This document shows positions 1 through 7,531 of a DNA stretch of 22,537 nucleotides, one piece after another. Source of the DNA: Victivallales bacterium. Lineage in GTDB: Bacteria > Verrucomicrobiota > Lentisphaeria > Oligosphaerales > Lenti-02. The position numbers and the translations under genes are program-made. The stretch spans positions 1 through 22,537 of the forward strand of contig JABGQJ010000035.1 in NCBI GenBank assembly GCA_018648945.1. The letters run 5' to 3'. The first letter of the stretch is position 1. Each line of letters begins with the position of its first letter. The notes under the pieces were generated by a model that worked only from the letters and a program-made list of their open reading frames with translations, ran no database searches and was not told the origin of the DNA.

Positions 1-64
1 GCAGCGGGATCCGTTCGGGGTGGTCGAAATGGATCGCCTTCAGGAAGTCGGAGTTGGCCGCCAT
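1..64 (-). CDS. URO-D (uroporphyrinogen decarboxylase-like) family protein, N-terminal fragment
   Basis: Reading the minus strand from an ATG at 64-62 gives 21 codons up to the window edge. They encode MAA-N followed by SDFLKAIHFDHPERIP, almost the same as the first 20 residues of the complete URO-D-family protein that starts at 21106. The gene is cut by the window edge, so only the N-terminus is seen. A GAGGA ribosome-binding site lies about 7 bases upstream of the ATG. The codons differ from the right-hand copy at many third positions while the residues are kept, so the two are diverged paralogues under protein-level selection and not a recent duplication. By homology it should be a TIM-barrel enzyme of the URO-D/MtaA/CmuA superfamily; the substrate is unknown. 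It is transcribed divergently from the diguanylate cyclase gene. Confidence 0.85.
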   Translation of the reverse strand, partial: MAANSDFLKAIHFDHPERIPL

Positions 65-303
65 GCACTGGTCCTCGCCAGTTGAGCTGAAGTGTAGGGG
101 AAGCATGGCACTTGGCGGTATGTCCCGCAAGTTGGCCCGGCGTTGCTGGATGCAGAAGGGAGTCTGTGGTACCGTACGGCTCGATACGCCCCTGCGCGCA
201 ACTCGCCCCCCCACGTGTCAGTTCCGGTCGCGAAGCATGAGAGGGGCGTGGGGCACTGTGGGATTCACCGACCGGAGGGCGTCCAGATGGGGATGGCAGC
301 ACC

Positions 304-1776
304 TTGCACAAACGGAAGAACCGACTGATCCTGGGCCTGAGCCTGTTGCTGGTGGCTGGATTCCTCCTGACCAGTCTGGCGAGCTATTTCGTGTCACTTG
401 CCTCGTTGAGAAGGCAGATCGTCTCCCATGAACTGCCGCTGACTCGCGACAGCGTCTACTCCGAAGTCCAGCGGGATCTCCTGCGGCCCGTCTTCCTCGC
501 TTCCCTGATGGCGCATGACACGTTCCTGCGAGACTGGGTCACCAACGGCGAGAAGCCCGCGGAGGAGATGACCAAGTACCTGAAGGAGATCCAGGAGGAA
601 TACGGGACCTTCACCAGCTTCTTTGTCTCGGAAAAGACCCGCATCTACTACCAGGCGAACGGCATTCTCAAGACCGTGAAGGAAACCGAGGAGCGAGACC
701 GCTGGTACTTCCGGGTCCGGGAGATGGCGGAACCCTACGAGATCAATGTCGATCCGGACATGGCGAACGACGACGCCACGACCATCTTCATCAACTACCG
801 CGTCCACGACCAAGTGGGCAACTACATCGGGGCCACCGGCGTCGGGCTGATGGTGTATGCCGTTCGGGACATCCTCGCCCGCTATCAGGAGGAATACGGT
901 TGCACCGTCTTCTTTGCCGACCGTGACGGCAGGATTGTCCTGCGCAGCCGGGGAACGCCGATCGAGGCCGACGACTTGCGGGGGATCACCGGTCTCCGCG
1001 CCATCGCGAGCGACATTCTGGGCAGTGTTGGTGAGCCGCTCAGCTATGCCTCCAAGGAGGGGACAGTGCACGTGAATGCCCGCTTCGTCAAGGAACTGGG
1101 ATGGCATCTGATTGCCCTTCAGCCAGAAGCCCGCCAAGTGCGGGGAATTCGCCGTGCCCTCCTTGCCAATCTTGGCATCTGCGCGCTCATCACGGGCCTG
1201 ATCCTGCTGCTCACCAATGCAACCATCTCCGCCTACCAACGACGAATCGAGAAGCTGGTGACCACCGACCCGTTGACCGGCCTCTACAACCGGCGGGCTT
1301 TCGGAGTCCTCTTCGATGCCACCGTCCGCGATTGCGGCCGCCGGGGCACCCGTTGCTCGCTCGTGCTCTTTGACGTCGATTACCTCAAACGCGCGAACGA
1401 CACCCATGGTCATGCCGCTGGGGATGCGCTCCTCCAAGATGTGGGCCGCTCCGCCTGCGCCGCGCTTCGCCTATCCGACACCGTCTGTCGCTGGGGAGGG
1501 GATGAGTTCGTGGTGGTTCTCAAGGACTGCTCGCAGGACGATGCCTCTGTCATCGCTGAGAAGATCCGTCACGCGGTCGCGGGTTCGGGCATCGCCCATG
1601 GTGGGCACCCCATCCCGGTCACCGTCAGCCTGGGCGTCGCTGAGATCCTCCCCCAGGAGTCCGAGAACGACGCCTTGCAACGGGCTGACCAAGCTCTGTA
1701 CCGAGCCAAGGAGGGCGGCCGGAACCAGACAGAGGTGGCGGCCAAGGCCCCCGCTCGCCCGCACGGGGATGCCTGA
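304..1776 (+). CDS. Membrane diguanylate cyclase with periplasmic dCache-like sensor and GGDEF domain
   Basis: A 490-residue inner-membrane signalling protein expected to make cyclic di-GMP from two GTP. A positively charged N-terminus is followed by membrane segment 1 (about residues 8-31). Next come a periplasmic sensor of roughly 250 residues with double-Cache features (a helix ending FLRDW, then a WYF strand), membrane segment 2 (about 284-306), and a GGDEF domain (about 318-475). The active-site motif GGDEF is intact at 398-402. RLSD at 389-392 sits exactly five residues before it and matches the RxxD inhibitory I-site, so product feedback is predicted. The metal-site aspartates are in FDVDY (356-360). 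The start is TTG: a stop lies in frame at 238-240 and no ATG or GTG occurs between it and 304; the GGGGA at 289-293 is only a weak ribosome-binding site. The sensed ligand is unknown. Confidence 0.93.
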   Translation: MHKRKNRLILGLSLLLVAGFLLTSLASYFVSLASLRRQIVSHELPLTRDSVYSEVQRDLLRPVFLASLMAHDTFLRDWVTNGEKPAEEMTKYLKEIQEEYGTFTSFFVSEKTRIYYQANGILKTVKETEERDRWYFRVREMAEPYEINVDPDMANDDATTIFINYRVHDQVGNYIGATGVGLMVYAVRDILARYQEEYGCTVFFADRDGRIVLRSRGTPIEADDLRGITGLRAIASDILGSVGEPLSYASKEGTVHVNARFVKELGWHLIALQPEARQVRGIRRALLANLGICALITGLILLLTNATISAYQRRIEKLVTTDPLTGLYNRRAFGVLFDATVRDCGRRGTRCSLVLFDVDYLKRANDTHGHAAGDALLQDVGRSACAALRLSDTVCRWGGDEFVVVLKDCSQDDASVIAEKIRHAVAGSGIAHGGHPIPVTVSLGVAEILPQESENDALQRADQALYRAKEGGRNQTEVAAKAPARPHGDA

Positions 1777-1804
1777 GCGGACCCAGGGGCGACCAGGTCC
1801 TCAC

Positions 1805-1833
1805 TTGACGTGTCAGGACGGGGCGGGTAGGCT
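1805..1833 (+). promoter_or_regulatory. Candidate sigma-70-type promoter for the enolase-superfamily gene
   Basis: TTGACG (1805-1810) is followed after 17 bases by TAGGCT (1828-1833), within the 112-base gap before the start at 1889. The -35 box matches the consensus at 5 of 6 positions, the -10 box at only 3 of 6. In GC-rich DNA this could be chance. A comparable weak pair, TTGGTC and TAGGGT with an 18-base spacer, lies at 9625-9654 before the FGGY kinase. Confidence 0.3.
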
Positions 1834-1888
1834 TGCGGAAGTCGGAGTAAGGGGGATCCCAAGTCCCCGCGCAGGCAAAGGGCCAACC

Positions 1889-3043
1889 ATGAAGATCACC
1901 GAAGTCACCGTCTTCACCGTCCACGGCGAACGGGATGTTGCCGCTCGTGCGTCCGGTGACCGACAGGCTCAGGCGCTGGATGTCTACCCCGAGTTCAACC
2001 ACCGCAGTTGGTCCGGGAGCCGCAAGGGGGGGATCCAGTCCGTTTCCGCGCAGTACGTCGAGATTCACACAGACGAGGAAGTGTCCGGCATCTTCGGGCC
2101 GATCGAGGACGAGCAGACCTTCGTCATCACGCGCTTTCTTGCGCCTTTCCTGGTCGGGCGCGATCCGTTGGCCACCGAGGCGCTCAGCGACCAGATGATG
2201 CGTCTGCATCGCCATGGTCGTTCCGGCCTGTTCATGACTGGCGTCTCGGCAGTGGATTGCGCCCTGTGGGATCTGAAAGGCAAGGCGTGGCGGCAACCGG
2301 TCTACCGCCTTCTGGGCGGCCCGACCCGCCCGGCTGTTCCTGCCTACGCGTCGATGCTCGGCTCCTCGGTGGAGCCCCAGGCTGCCGCCCAGGTTGCCCG
2401 GGAGACCAAAGCCCAAGGGTACTCCGCCCAGAAGTGGTTCTTCCGCTATGGTCCTGGCGATGGCGAGGAGGGCAAGGTCAGGAACCTGGCCCTCGTCGAG
2501 GCATTGCGCGATGCACTTGGTCGGCACTACCCGCTGATGATGGATGCCTTCATGGGCTGGGATCCCACCTACTCCCGCGAGATGCTGCGCGCTCTTGAGC
2601 CCCACAACCTAACCTGGATGGAGGAGCCCCTGCCGCCCGAGCGGGTTGGGGCCTTTGCTAGACTCAAGGCCGAAACCCGGGTGCCACTCGCCACCGGCGA
2701 ACACGTCTACACCCGCTGGCAGGTGCAGGAACTGCTGGCCGCCGGGGCTGTGGACTTCGTCCAGACCGACCCCGATTGGTGCGGGGGAATCAGCGAGCTG
2801 GTGAAGATCTGCGCCCTGGCCTCCAGCTACGGTGTACCCGTGGTTGCCCATGGCCACTCGCTCCTCGCAGCACTCCATGTGGCCGGGTCCCAGTCCCCGA
2901 GCGTGGTGCCCTACGTGGAGTATCTCTGCCAGCATCAGCCCCACAAGCAGTTCTTCCAGCAAACCGTCTATGCGCCAGTGGACGGCGTGATCGCCCTGCC
3001 CGATGCACCTGGACTTGGGATCGAGCTGGATCGGGCGCCGTGA
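1889..3043 (+). CDS. Mandelate racemase/muconate lactonizing enzyme family protein, L-rhamnonate dehydratase-like
   Basis: A 384-residue cytoplasmic enolase-superfamily enzyme with an N-terminal capping domain (about 1-130) and a TIM barrel. Metal ligands are visible: D219 (MMDAF), E245/E246 (WMEEP) and E271 (GEH). The candidate catalytic base is a histidine in VAHGHS (H321 or H323), paired with an aspartate in the TDPDWCGG segment (293-300). The spacing and the words YGPGDG, TWMEEPLPPE, DPDWCGG and VVAHG follow bacterial L-rhamnonate dehydratase, which turns a sugar acid into the 2-keto-3-deoxy acid. The exact sugar acid cannot be read from sequence, and related families (galactonate, arabinonate, fuconate dehydratases) remain possible. 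The frame stays open far upstream, but similarity to the family starts at MKITEV, which fixes the ATG at 1889. The gene lies 112 bases downstream of the diguanylate cyclase and may have its own promoter. Confidence 0.88.
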   Translation: MKITEVTVFTVHGERDVAARASGDRQAQALDVYPEFNHRSWSGSRKGGIQSVSAQYVEIHTDEEVSGIFGPIEDEQTFVITRFLAPFLVGRDPLATEALSDQMMRLHRHGRSGLFMTGVSAVDCALWDLKGKAWRQPVYRLLGGPTRPAVPAYASMLGSSVEPQAAAQVARETKAQGYSAQKWFFRYGPGDGEEGKVRNLALVEALRDALGRHYPLMMDAFMGWDPTYSREMLRALEPHNLTWMEEPLPPERVGAFARLKAETRVPLATGEHVYTRWQVQELLAAGAVDFVQTDPDWCGGISELVKICALASSYGVPVVAHGHSLLAALHVAGSQSPSVVPYVEYLCQHQPHKQFFQQTVYAPVDGVIALPDAPGLGIELDRAP

Positions 3044-3347
3044 TGGGGCCGGGGGAGTATCGGCGAAGGGATTGAGGGCCTGTGCCTCCCACCCGCGTGG
3101 GTATGACGGATACCGAAGGAAGGGGATCAGACATGGGAGGGTGTTGCCAGCCGCGCCATCCAGTTGGGGACCAGTCGGCTCTTCTGAGCGCAGTGGTTCT
3201 TCCTGGGCTGTTGCGGCTTGGTCTCTTCTCACGGTCGTGGATCCCGCGGGGGGATGGCTGGTGGCCGGCACGCCGGATCTGGTGGCGCATGCTCTACTTG
3301 CCATGGGCAGGTCTCCGCACGATCCGGACTTGCAGTCCCGGTTTCTC
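3044..3347. other. Gene-free region between convergent genes, with two adjacent small hairpins
   Basis: About 304 bases separate the 3' ends of the enolase-superfamily gene and the DinG-type gene. No open frame here resembles a protein. Two back-to-back perfect short stems occur: CCCAC/GTGGG (3088-3092 with 3097-3101, 4-base loop) and GGTAT/ATACC (3100-3104 with 3110-3114, 5-base loop). They share two bases, so they may be alternative or stacked structures. No T-run follows on either strand, so an intrinsic terminator is not supported. The arrangement resembles REP-type extragenic elements, but only one copy is in the window. Confidence 0.4.
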
Positions 3348-6209
3348 TCAGGCGAGGAACTCGTCGATCTCGTCGAGAAAGGTGATGGGGTCGTGGCAGA
3401 CTTGGAGGTCGGTGGGCATGGCGTCGCGGAAGTACTGGCCGTAGAACTTGGAGACAATGCGACGGTCGGCGATGATGATGACGCCGCGGTCGCTGCGATG
3501 GCGGATGAGGCGGCCGAAGCCCTGCCGGAAGCGGATGACGGCGTGGGGGATGCTGTAGTTGATGAACGGATTCTGCCCTTGGGCTTCCAGGCGCTCGCAA
3601 CGGGCTTCGATGACGGGATCGGTGAAGACCGCGAAGGGCAGCCGGGCCAGGACCAGGCAGGAGAGGGTCTCGCCGACCACATCGACGCCTTCCCAGAAGG
3701 AGTGGGTGCCGAGGAGAACGGACCGGAAGTCGTCCTTGAACTGACGGGTGATCTTCTCGCGCGAGCCGGACAGCCCTTGGGCGAGGATCCGGATCTCGCT
3801 TCCGGAAAGCTCGTGCTGGAGCACCCCCGCCGCGCGGCGCAGCATCTCGTGGCTGGTGAAGAGGGCCATGCCCCGGCCTTCGGTGCGTTGGAAGACATCG
3901 GCGAGAAGCCGGCCCAGTTCGGCGGTGTAGTCGCGGTCCCTCTCTGCGGGTTCGGGCAGGAAGGTGGGGACCATGACCAGACACTGCTGGCTGTAGTCGA
4001 AGGGGGTGCCGAGGATCAGTTCGCGGCGGCGTTCGGGGGGGACCAGATCGGCGCCGAGCCGGCCCTTCAGGAAGTCCATGGTGCCACCGACGCTGAGGGT
4101 TGCGGAGGTGAATACAACCGTCTTCTTCCGGGCGAAGAGCTTCTCGTTGAGCAGTTCGCCCACGTGAATCGGGGCGCCCCAGGCGCGGGCATCGCCTTGG
4201 GCGGGAGGCGCGCTCTCGACCCAGTAGACGAACTCGGGGTTCTCCGCCCTCAGCACCAACTCCACATCCTCGGTGAACTCCCGCAACCACACGGCGGAGG
4301 CCCAGACCTCCTTCCGGAAGACGGCCAGATCTGGGATGTCGGCGTCCTCGCCCTCCTCCTCTTCCCCTCCCATATCCTCCAGGGCCTCGACCAAGCCGTC
4401 CGCCGCCTGGGCCACGGCGGCCAGGGCCACCAGCATGGTCTCCTTGGCGGCAAAGATGTCGTCCCATTGCCCGGCCAGACGTCGTTCGGGACGGATGCGC
4501 CGTTCCGAGACAGGCCGGCCTTGGCGGAGGAACGTGGCGAGTTCGGTGAAGAAGGCGGGCAGGGGGATCTGGGTTTGCTCTACGGCCCGGCCCAGCATCT
4601 TGGCGAAGGCGAGGGCAAGCTCGCGGGATTCATCGTCGCCGGGGATCCCCTTCTCGAGATCGCGCAGCAAGGTCGGCACGATGCCCCGTTTCTTCTTGCC
4701 CCGGCCAGTGCGCCAGAGGCGGTTGAGCACGAAACGGATGCGCCTGAGCGAGACCTCGTGGGCAAGGCCGTTGGTGGCAACGCTCTCCAGGTTGTGGGCT
4801 TCGTCGAAGATGATGTGGGCGTGAGGCGGCAGGACGGGGGGGCGCTGCTCCCCGGCATCGAGCTCGGACATGACCACGGCATGGTTGGCGACCACCAGAT
4901 CTGCTGCCAGCGCTTTGCGGCGCGCAGCCTGGAGGAAGCAGCGCCGCTGATGCGGGCAGTCGGGGCCTTGACACTCCTCGGCGATGGAGGTGAGTTTGCT
5001 GGCTAGGTCGCGCAGCCGCGCGCGGTCGCCCACGACGGATTCCGAGATGTCTCCGGTCTCCGAATCCGCAGCCCAACGCAGGACGCTGGCCACGGGCGGG
5101 CGTTCCTTGCGCTCCAGTTCGGTATCGGGATTGCGAAGCAGGTAGAGGAGCTTGCGCAGGCAGAGGTAGTTGCGGCGTCCCTTGATGAGGGCGGTCTTGG
5201 GTTCCACATCCAGGGCGCTCGCGAGCGCCGGGAGGTCCTTTTCGAAGAGCTGGGCCTGGAGGTTCTTCGTGTTGGTGCTGATGACCACCGGCACATCGTT
5301 GGCCAGAGACCAACGCAAGGCCGGGAGCAGGTAGCCGAAGCTCTTGCCGACGCCCGTGCCGGCCTCAACCAGGAGGTGCTTCTCTTCGTTCAGGGCTTCC
5401 TGTACGGCGATGGCCATGCGCACCTGCTCGTCGCGTGGTTCGTAGCCGGCGAACTGCTGGGAGAAGGGACCGTCAGGACCAAGAAGGGCCGCGATGTCCT
5501 CGGGCGGCAGGGGCGTGAACTCCGTCTCAGGAAGCTTGCGGCGCTTGGGGGCGGGGCGATTGGGGAAAAGGTCGGTCAGTTGTCGCCCGTCGCTTTCCGC
5601 CTCCTCGGTCAGGTCTCGGAAGTAGCGCCACATGGGATCGGAGCGGAGCGGCGAGAGCAGCTGGGCGATGGCCCGCAACAGGGCGGGGGACATCTGGCGG
5701 AAGCTCTCGCTCATCCGTTCCCAGAGGCGCAGGGCGCACTCGGCATCCGCCAAGGCCCGGTGGGAATCGCCGGTGGCCAGATCGAGCTTCCCCTTGAGGA
5801 ATGCCAGGCTGTGGCTGGGCAAGGTGGGGAAGCAGATCCCGGAGAGGCGCAGGGTATCCAGCATGGGGAGCTTGAACAGGCCCGGTGCGGCCCGGCGCAG
5901 GAAACTGGCATCGAAACTGGCGTTGTGGGCTAGCCCGACGCTGTGCTCCGGCAGAAAGTCGAGGAAGTCGGGGATGACCTCCTCGATCGTGCGCGTGCCC
6001 TTGAGCATGGCGGGTGTGATGCCGGTGAGCCGCACGATGGTGGCGGGGAGGGAGATCTCGGGATCGACCAGCTCGCTGAACCGGTCCACGATTTCGCCGT
6101 CGTGCCACACCACGGCGCCAATCTCGATGATGTGATCGCTGTAGGCGTTGATGCCCGTGGTTCCCAGGTCGATGGCAACCACGGTCTCGGGTAGCAGGCG
6201 GGGTGCCAT
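3348..6209 (-). CDS. DinG-type protein: DEDDh exonuclease-like domain fused to Fe-S superfamily 2 helicase
   Basis: A 953-residue protein with the DnaQ-like plus XPD/DinG-like architecture known from Gram-positive DinG and other bacteria. The exonuclease-like domain covers about residues 8-170. Exo II (NASFD, D100) and Exo III (H150 and D155 in HRALADA) are intact, but Exo I reads D14-L-G16 in place of D-x-E. The helicase has Walker A (AGTGVGKS, 283-290), a DEAH box (469-472) and motif VI (QGFGRLIRHR, 896-905). Four candidate iron-sulfur cysteines are C350, C413, C418 and C424; the C-x4-C-x5-C spacing of the last three matches E. coli DinG. The predicted role is 5'-3' unwinding of DNA or R-loop structures in repair. 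The start lies just after the permease stop (6 bases), so the two are probably cotranscribed. Confidence 0.93.
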   Translation of the reverse strand: MAPRLLPETVVAIDLGTTGINAYSDHIIEIGAVVWHDGEIVDRFSELVDPEISLPATIVRLTGITPAMLKGTRTIEEVIPDFLDFLPEHSVGLAHNASFDASFLRRAAPGLFKLPMLDTLRLSGICFPTLPSHSLAFLKGKLDLATGDSHRALADAECALRLWERMSESFRQMSPALLRAIAQLLSPLRSDPMWRYFRDLTEEAESDGRQLTDLFPNRPAPKRRKLPETEFTPLPPEDIAALLGPDGPFSQQFAGYEPRDEQVRMAIAVQEALNEEKHLLVEAGTGVGKSFGYLLPALRWSLANDVPVVISTNTKNLQAQLFEKDLPALASALDVEPKTALIKGRRNYLCLRKLLYLLRNPDTELERKERPPVASVLRWAADSETGDISESVVGDRARLRDLASKLTSIAEECQGPDCPHQRRCFLQAARRKALAADLVVANHAVVMSELDAGEQRPPVLPPHAHIIFDEAHNLESVATNGLAHEVSLRRIRFVLNRLWRTGRGKKKRGIVPTLLRDLEKGIPGDDESRELALAFAKMLGRAVEQTQIPLPAFFTELATFLRQGRPVSERRIRPERRLAGQWDDIFAAKETMLVALAAVAQAADGLVEALEDMGGEEEEGEDADIPDLAVFRKEVWASAVWLREFTEDVELVLRAENPEFVYWVESAPPAQGDARAWGAPIHVGELLNEKLFARKKTVVFTSATLSVGGTMDFLKGRLGADLVPPERRRELILGTPFDYSQQCLVMVPTFLPEPAERDRDYTAELGRLLADVFQRTEGRGMALFTSHEMLRRAAGVLQHELSGSEIRILAQGLSGSREKITRQFKDDFRSVLLGTHSFWEGVDVVGETLSCLVLARLPFAVFTDPVIEARCERLEAQGQNPFINYSIPHAVIRFRQGFGRLIRHRSDRGVIIIADRRIVSKFYGQYFRDAMPTDLQVCHDPITFLDEIDEFLA

Positions 6210-6215
6210 GGGCCG

Positions 6216-7349
6216 TCAGCGCTCGCCGTAGGGGTCGGCGGCGTCGCGCAATCCATCGCCGAGGAAATTGAAGGAGAGGACGGTGAGAATGATGAAGGTC
6301 AGCGGCAGCAGCAGCCAGGGGTAGTTGGCCACCGTCTGCATGTTCATGCAGTCCTGGAGCATGACTCCCCAGCTCACGATGGGGGGGCGCAGCCCGAGCC
6401 CGAGGAAGCTGAGCGAGGTCTCGCCCAGAATCATGGTGGGGACGCGCAGGGTGAGCGTGACGATGATGTGGCTGGTGAACCCAGGCAGGAGATGGCGGAA
6501 GATGATCCGGCCATGGCTGGCACCCAGCAAGCGTGCGGCCACCGCGTAGTCCTCCTCGCGCAGGGCCAGCAGTTTTCCGCGTACCACGCGGGCCAGATTC
6601 GTCCAGCCGAGAAGGCTGAGCACGATGGTGATCGCAAAGTAGATCCGCAGGCTTGACCAGTCGCTGGGCATGGCCGCGCCGAGAGCGAGCCAGAGGGGCA
6701 GGCGGGGAAAGGCGTTGATGATCTCGATGACGCGCTGAATGACCGTGTCGGTCGCCCCTCCCACATACCCCGAGATGCCGCCGATGACGATGCCCAGGAC
6801 GAAGGTCACGGCGATCGCCAGCAGACCGATGGAGAGGGAGATCCGCGCCCCGAAGACGATTCGGCTGAAGAGGTCCTGCCCATACTTGTCGGCCCCGAAG
6901 AGGTACCAGCCGGGAACGCTTCCGGCTTCGGGATAGAGGCGACGGTACTTCACCGCGTTGACCCCAAAGAGGCGTCTCTGGGCCGGAATCAGGCCAAGCA
7001 GCTTGTAGGGTTCGCCTTTGACAAGGAACCCAAGCGGCACGATCTCGTCCTGGCGGACCACATGCTGCTTGCGCTTGGTGATCGGGTGCACATGGCGGGC
7101 GATGCCACGGGCATGGAGTCCGTGCTTCAGGCTGATCCGCGGCGGCTGGGGGGGGCAATATGCCCGCTTGATGTCCTTATGCTGCGAGCCACAGGGGGCC
7201 ACGAACTCGGCAAAGACCGCCCCCAGGTACAGCACGATGAGCAGGAAGAAGCAGACCAATGCGGCCCGGTGTTTGACGAAACGAAGCCGGATCAGCTGCC
7301 ACTGCGAAAGGGCGGCCGTTGCTTCCTGACTGGCGTGAGACTCGGGCAT
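6216..7349 (-). CDS. ABC transporter permease, OppC/DppC/YejE type
   Basis: A 377-residue inner-membrane permease of the peptide/nickel/opine importer class. Membrane segment 1 (about 29-50) is followed by a long extracytoplasmic stretch of about 100 residues, then the conserved FGADKYGQDLFSRIVFGAR region (151-169). The binding-protein-dependent transport domain follows with several more membrane segments. The EAA loop that docks the ATPase is clear (ARLLGASHGRIIFRHLLPG, 272-290), and the C-terminus has the typical GDGLRDAADP (364-373). The family average is about 300 residues; the extra length is the loop after segment 1, as in YejE-like members. No partner permease, ATPase or binding protein is in the window, so the substrate cannot be given. 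The start ATG at 7349 has only a weak ribosome-binding site. Confidence 0.9.
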   Translation of the reverse strand: MPESHASQEATAALSQWQLIRLRFVKHRAALVCFFLLIVLYLGAVFAEFVAPCGSQHKDIKRAYCPPQPPRISLKHGLHARGIARHVHPITKRKQHVVRQDEIVPLGFLVKGEPYKLLGLIPAQRRLFGVNAVKYRRLYPEAGSVPGWYLFGADKYGQDLFSRIVFGARISLSIGLLAIAVTFVLGIVIGGISGYVGGATDTVIQRVIEIINAFPRLPLWLALGAAMPSDWSSLRIYFAITIVLSLLGWTNLARVVRGKLLALREEDYAVAARLLGASHGRIIFRHLLPGFTSHIIVTLTLRVPTMILGETSLSFLGLGLRPPIVSWGVMLQDCMNMQTVANYPWLLLPLTFIILTVLSFNFLGDGLRDAADPYGER

Positions 7350-7465
7350 CTGCGGTTCCAGGCAACTGGGGGGAAGTGGTCCAAAACGGTTCGATTCCGT
7401 AACCTACCGGCGGAATGCGCCAGCGCCAGCAGGGGACGCCCCGGAGACGAGCAGTCGTCCCCCCC

Positions 7466-7511
7466 AAAACAGAAACCCCCCGAGTCGGCCAAGCAGGCGC
7501 GGCTCGGGGGG
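7466..7511 (-). terminator. Rho-independent terminator of the outer-membrane barrel gene
   Basis: On the minus strand a 12-bp GC-rich stem (7511-7500 pairing with 7487-7476, one G-T wobble, 12-base loop) is followed at once by a T-rich run (tttctgtttt, 7475-7466). It lies 21 bases beyond the stop codon of the barrel gene. There is no T-run on the plus-strand side, so it acts for minus-strand transcription only. It separates the barrel gene from the downstream permease, which must then have its own promoter in 7350-7465 or depend on read-through. Confidence 0.88.
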
Positions 7512-7531
7512 CGATTGACGGAACGTCGGGA

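Noticed and set aside
132..147. Possible sigma-54 promoter (TTGGCCC ... TTGCT) upstream of the diguanylate cyclase
   Set aside because: The GG and GC elements are separated by 9 bases where 10 are required; RpoN promoters tolerate spacing changes poorly.
3003..5006. A 667-codon plus-strand open frame opposite the DinG-type gene
   Set aside because: It is the antisense shadow of a gene with intact helicase motifs on the other strand; its translation is Gly/Glu/Asp/Ala-rich without any domain, as expected in GC-rich DNA.
5527..7158. A 543-codon minus-strand open frame overlapping the permease and DinG-type genes
   Set aside because: It is an alternative frame across two well-supported genes, rich in Pro, Arg and His, with no recognisable motif.
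7385..7400. tRNA T-arm look-alike (acggTTCGATTccgt)
   Set aside because: There is no acceptor stem partner, anticodon arm or CCA end at the right distance, and upstream bases belong to the permease start; no sign of an attachment site.
7394..7416. Inverted repeat ATTCCG/CGGAAT in the permease upstream region
   Set aside because: A 6-bp repeat with an 11-base gap is common by chance and there is no second copy or adjacent regulator gene to support an operator.
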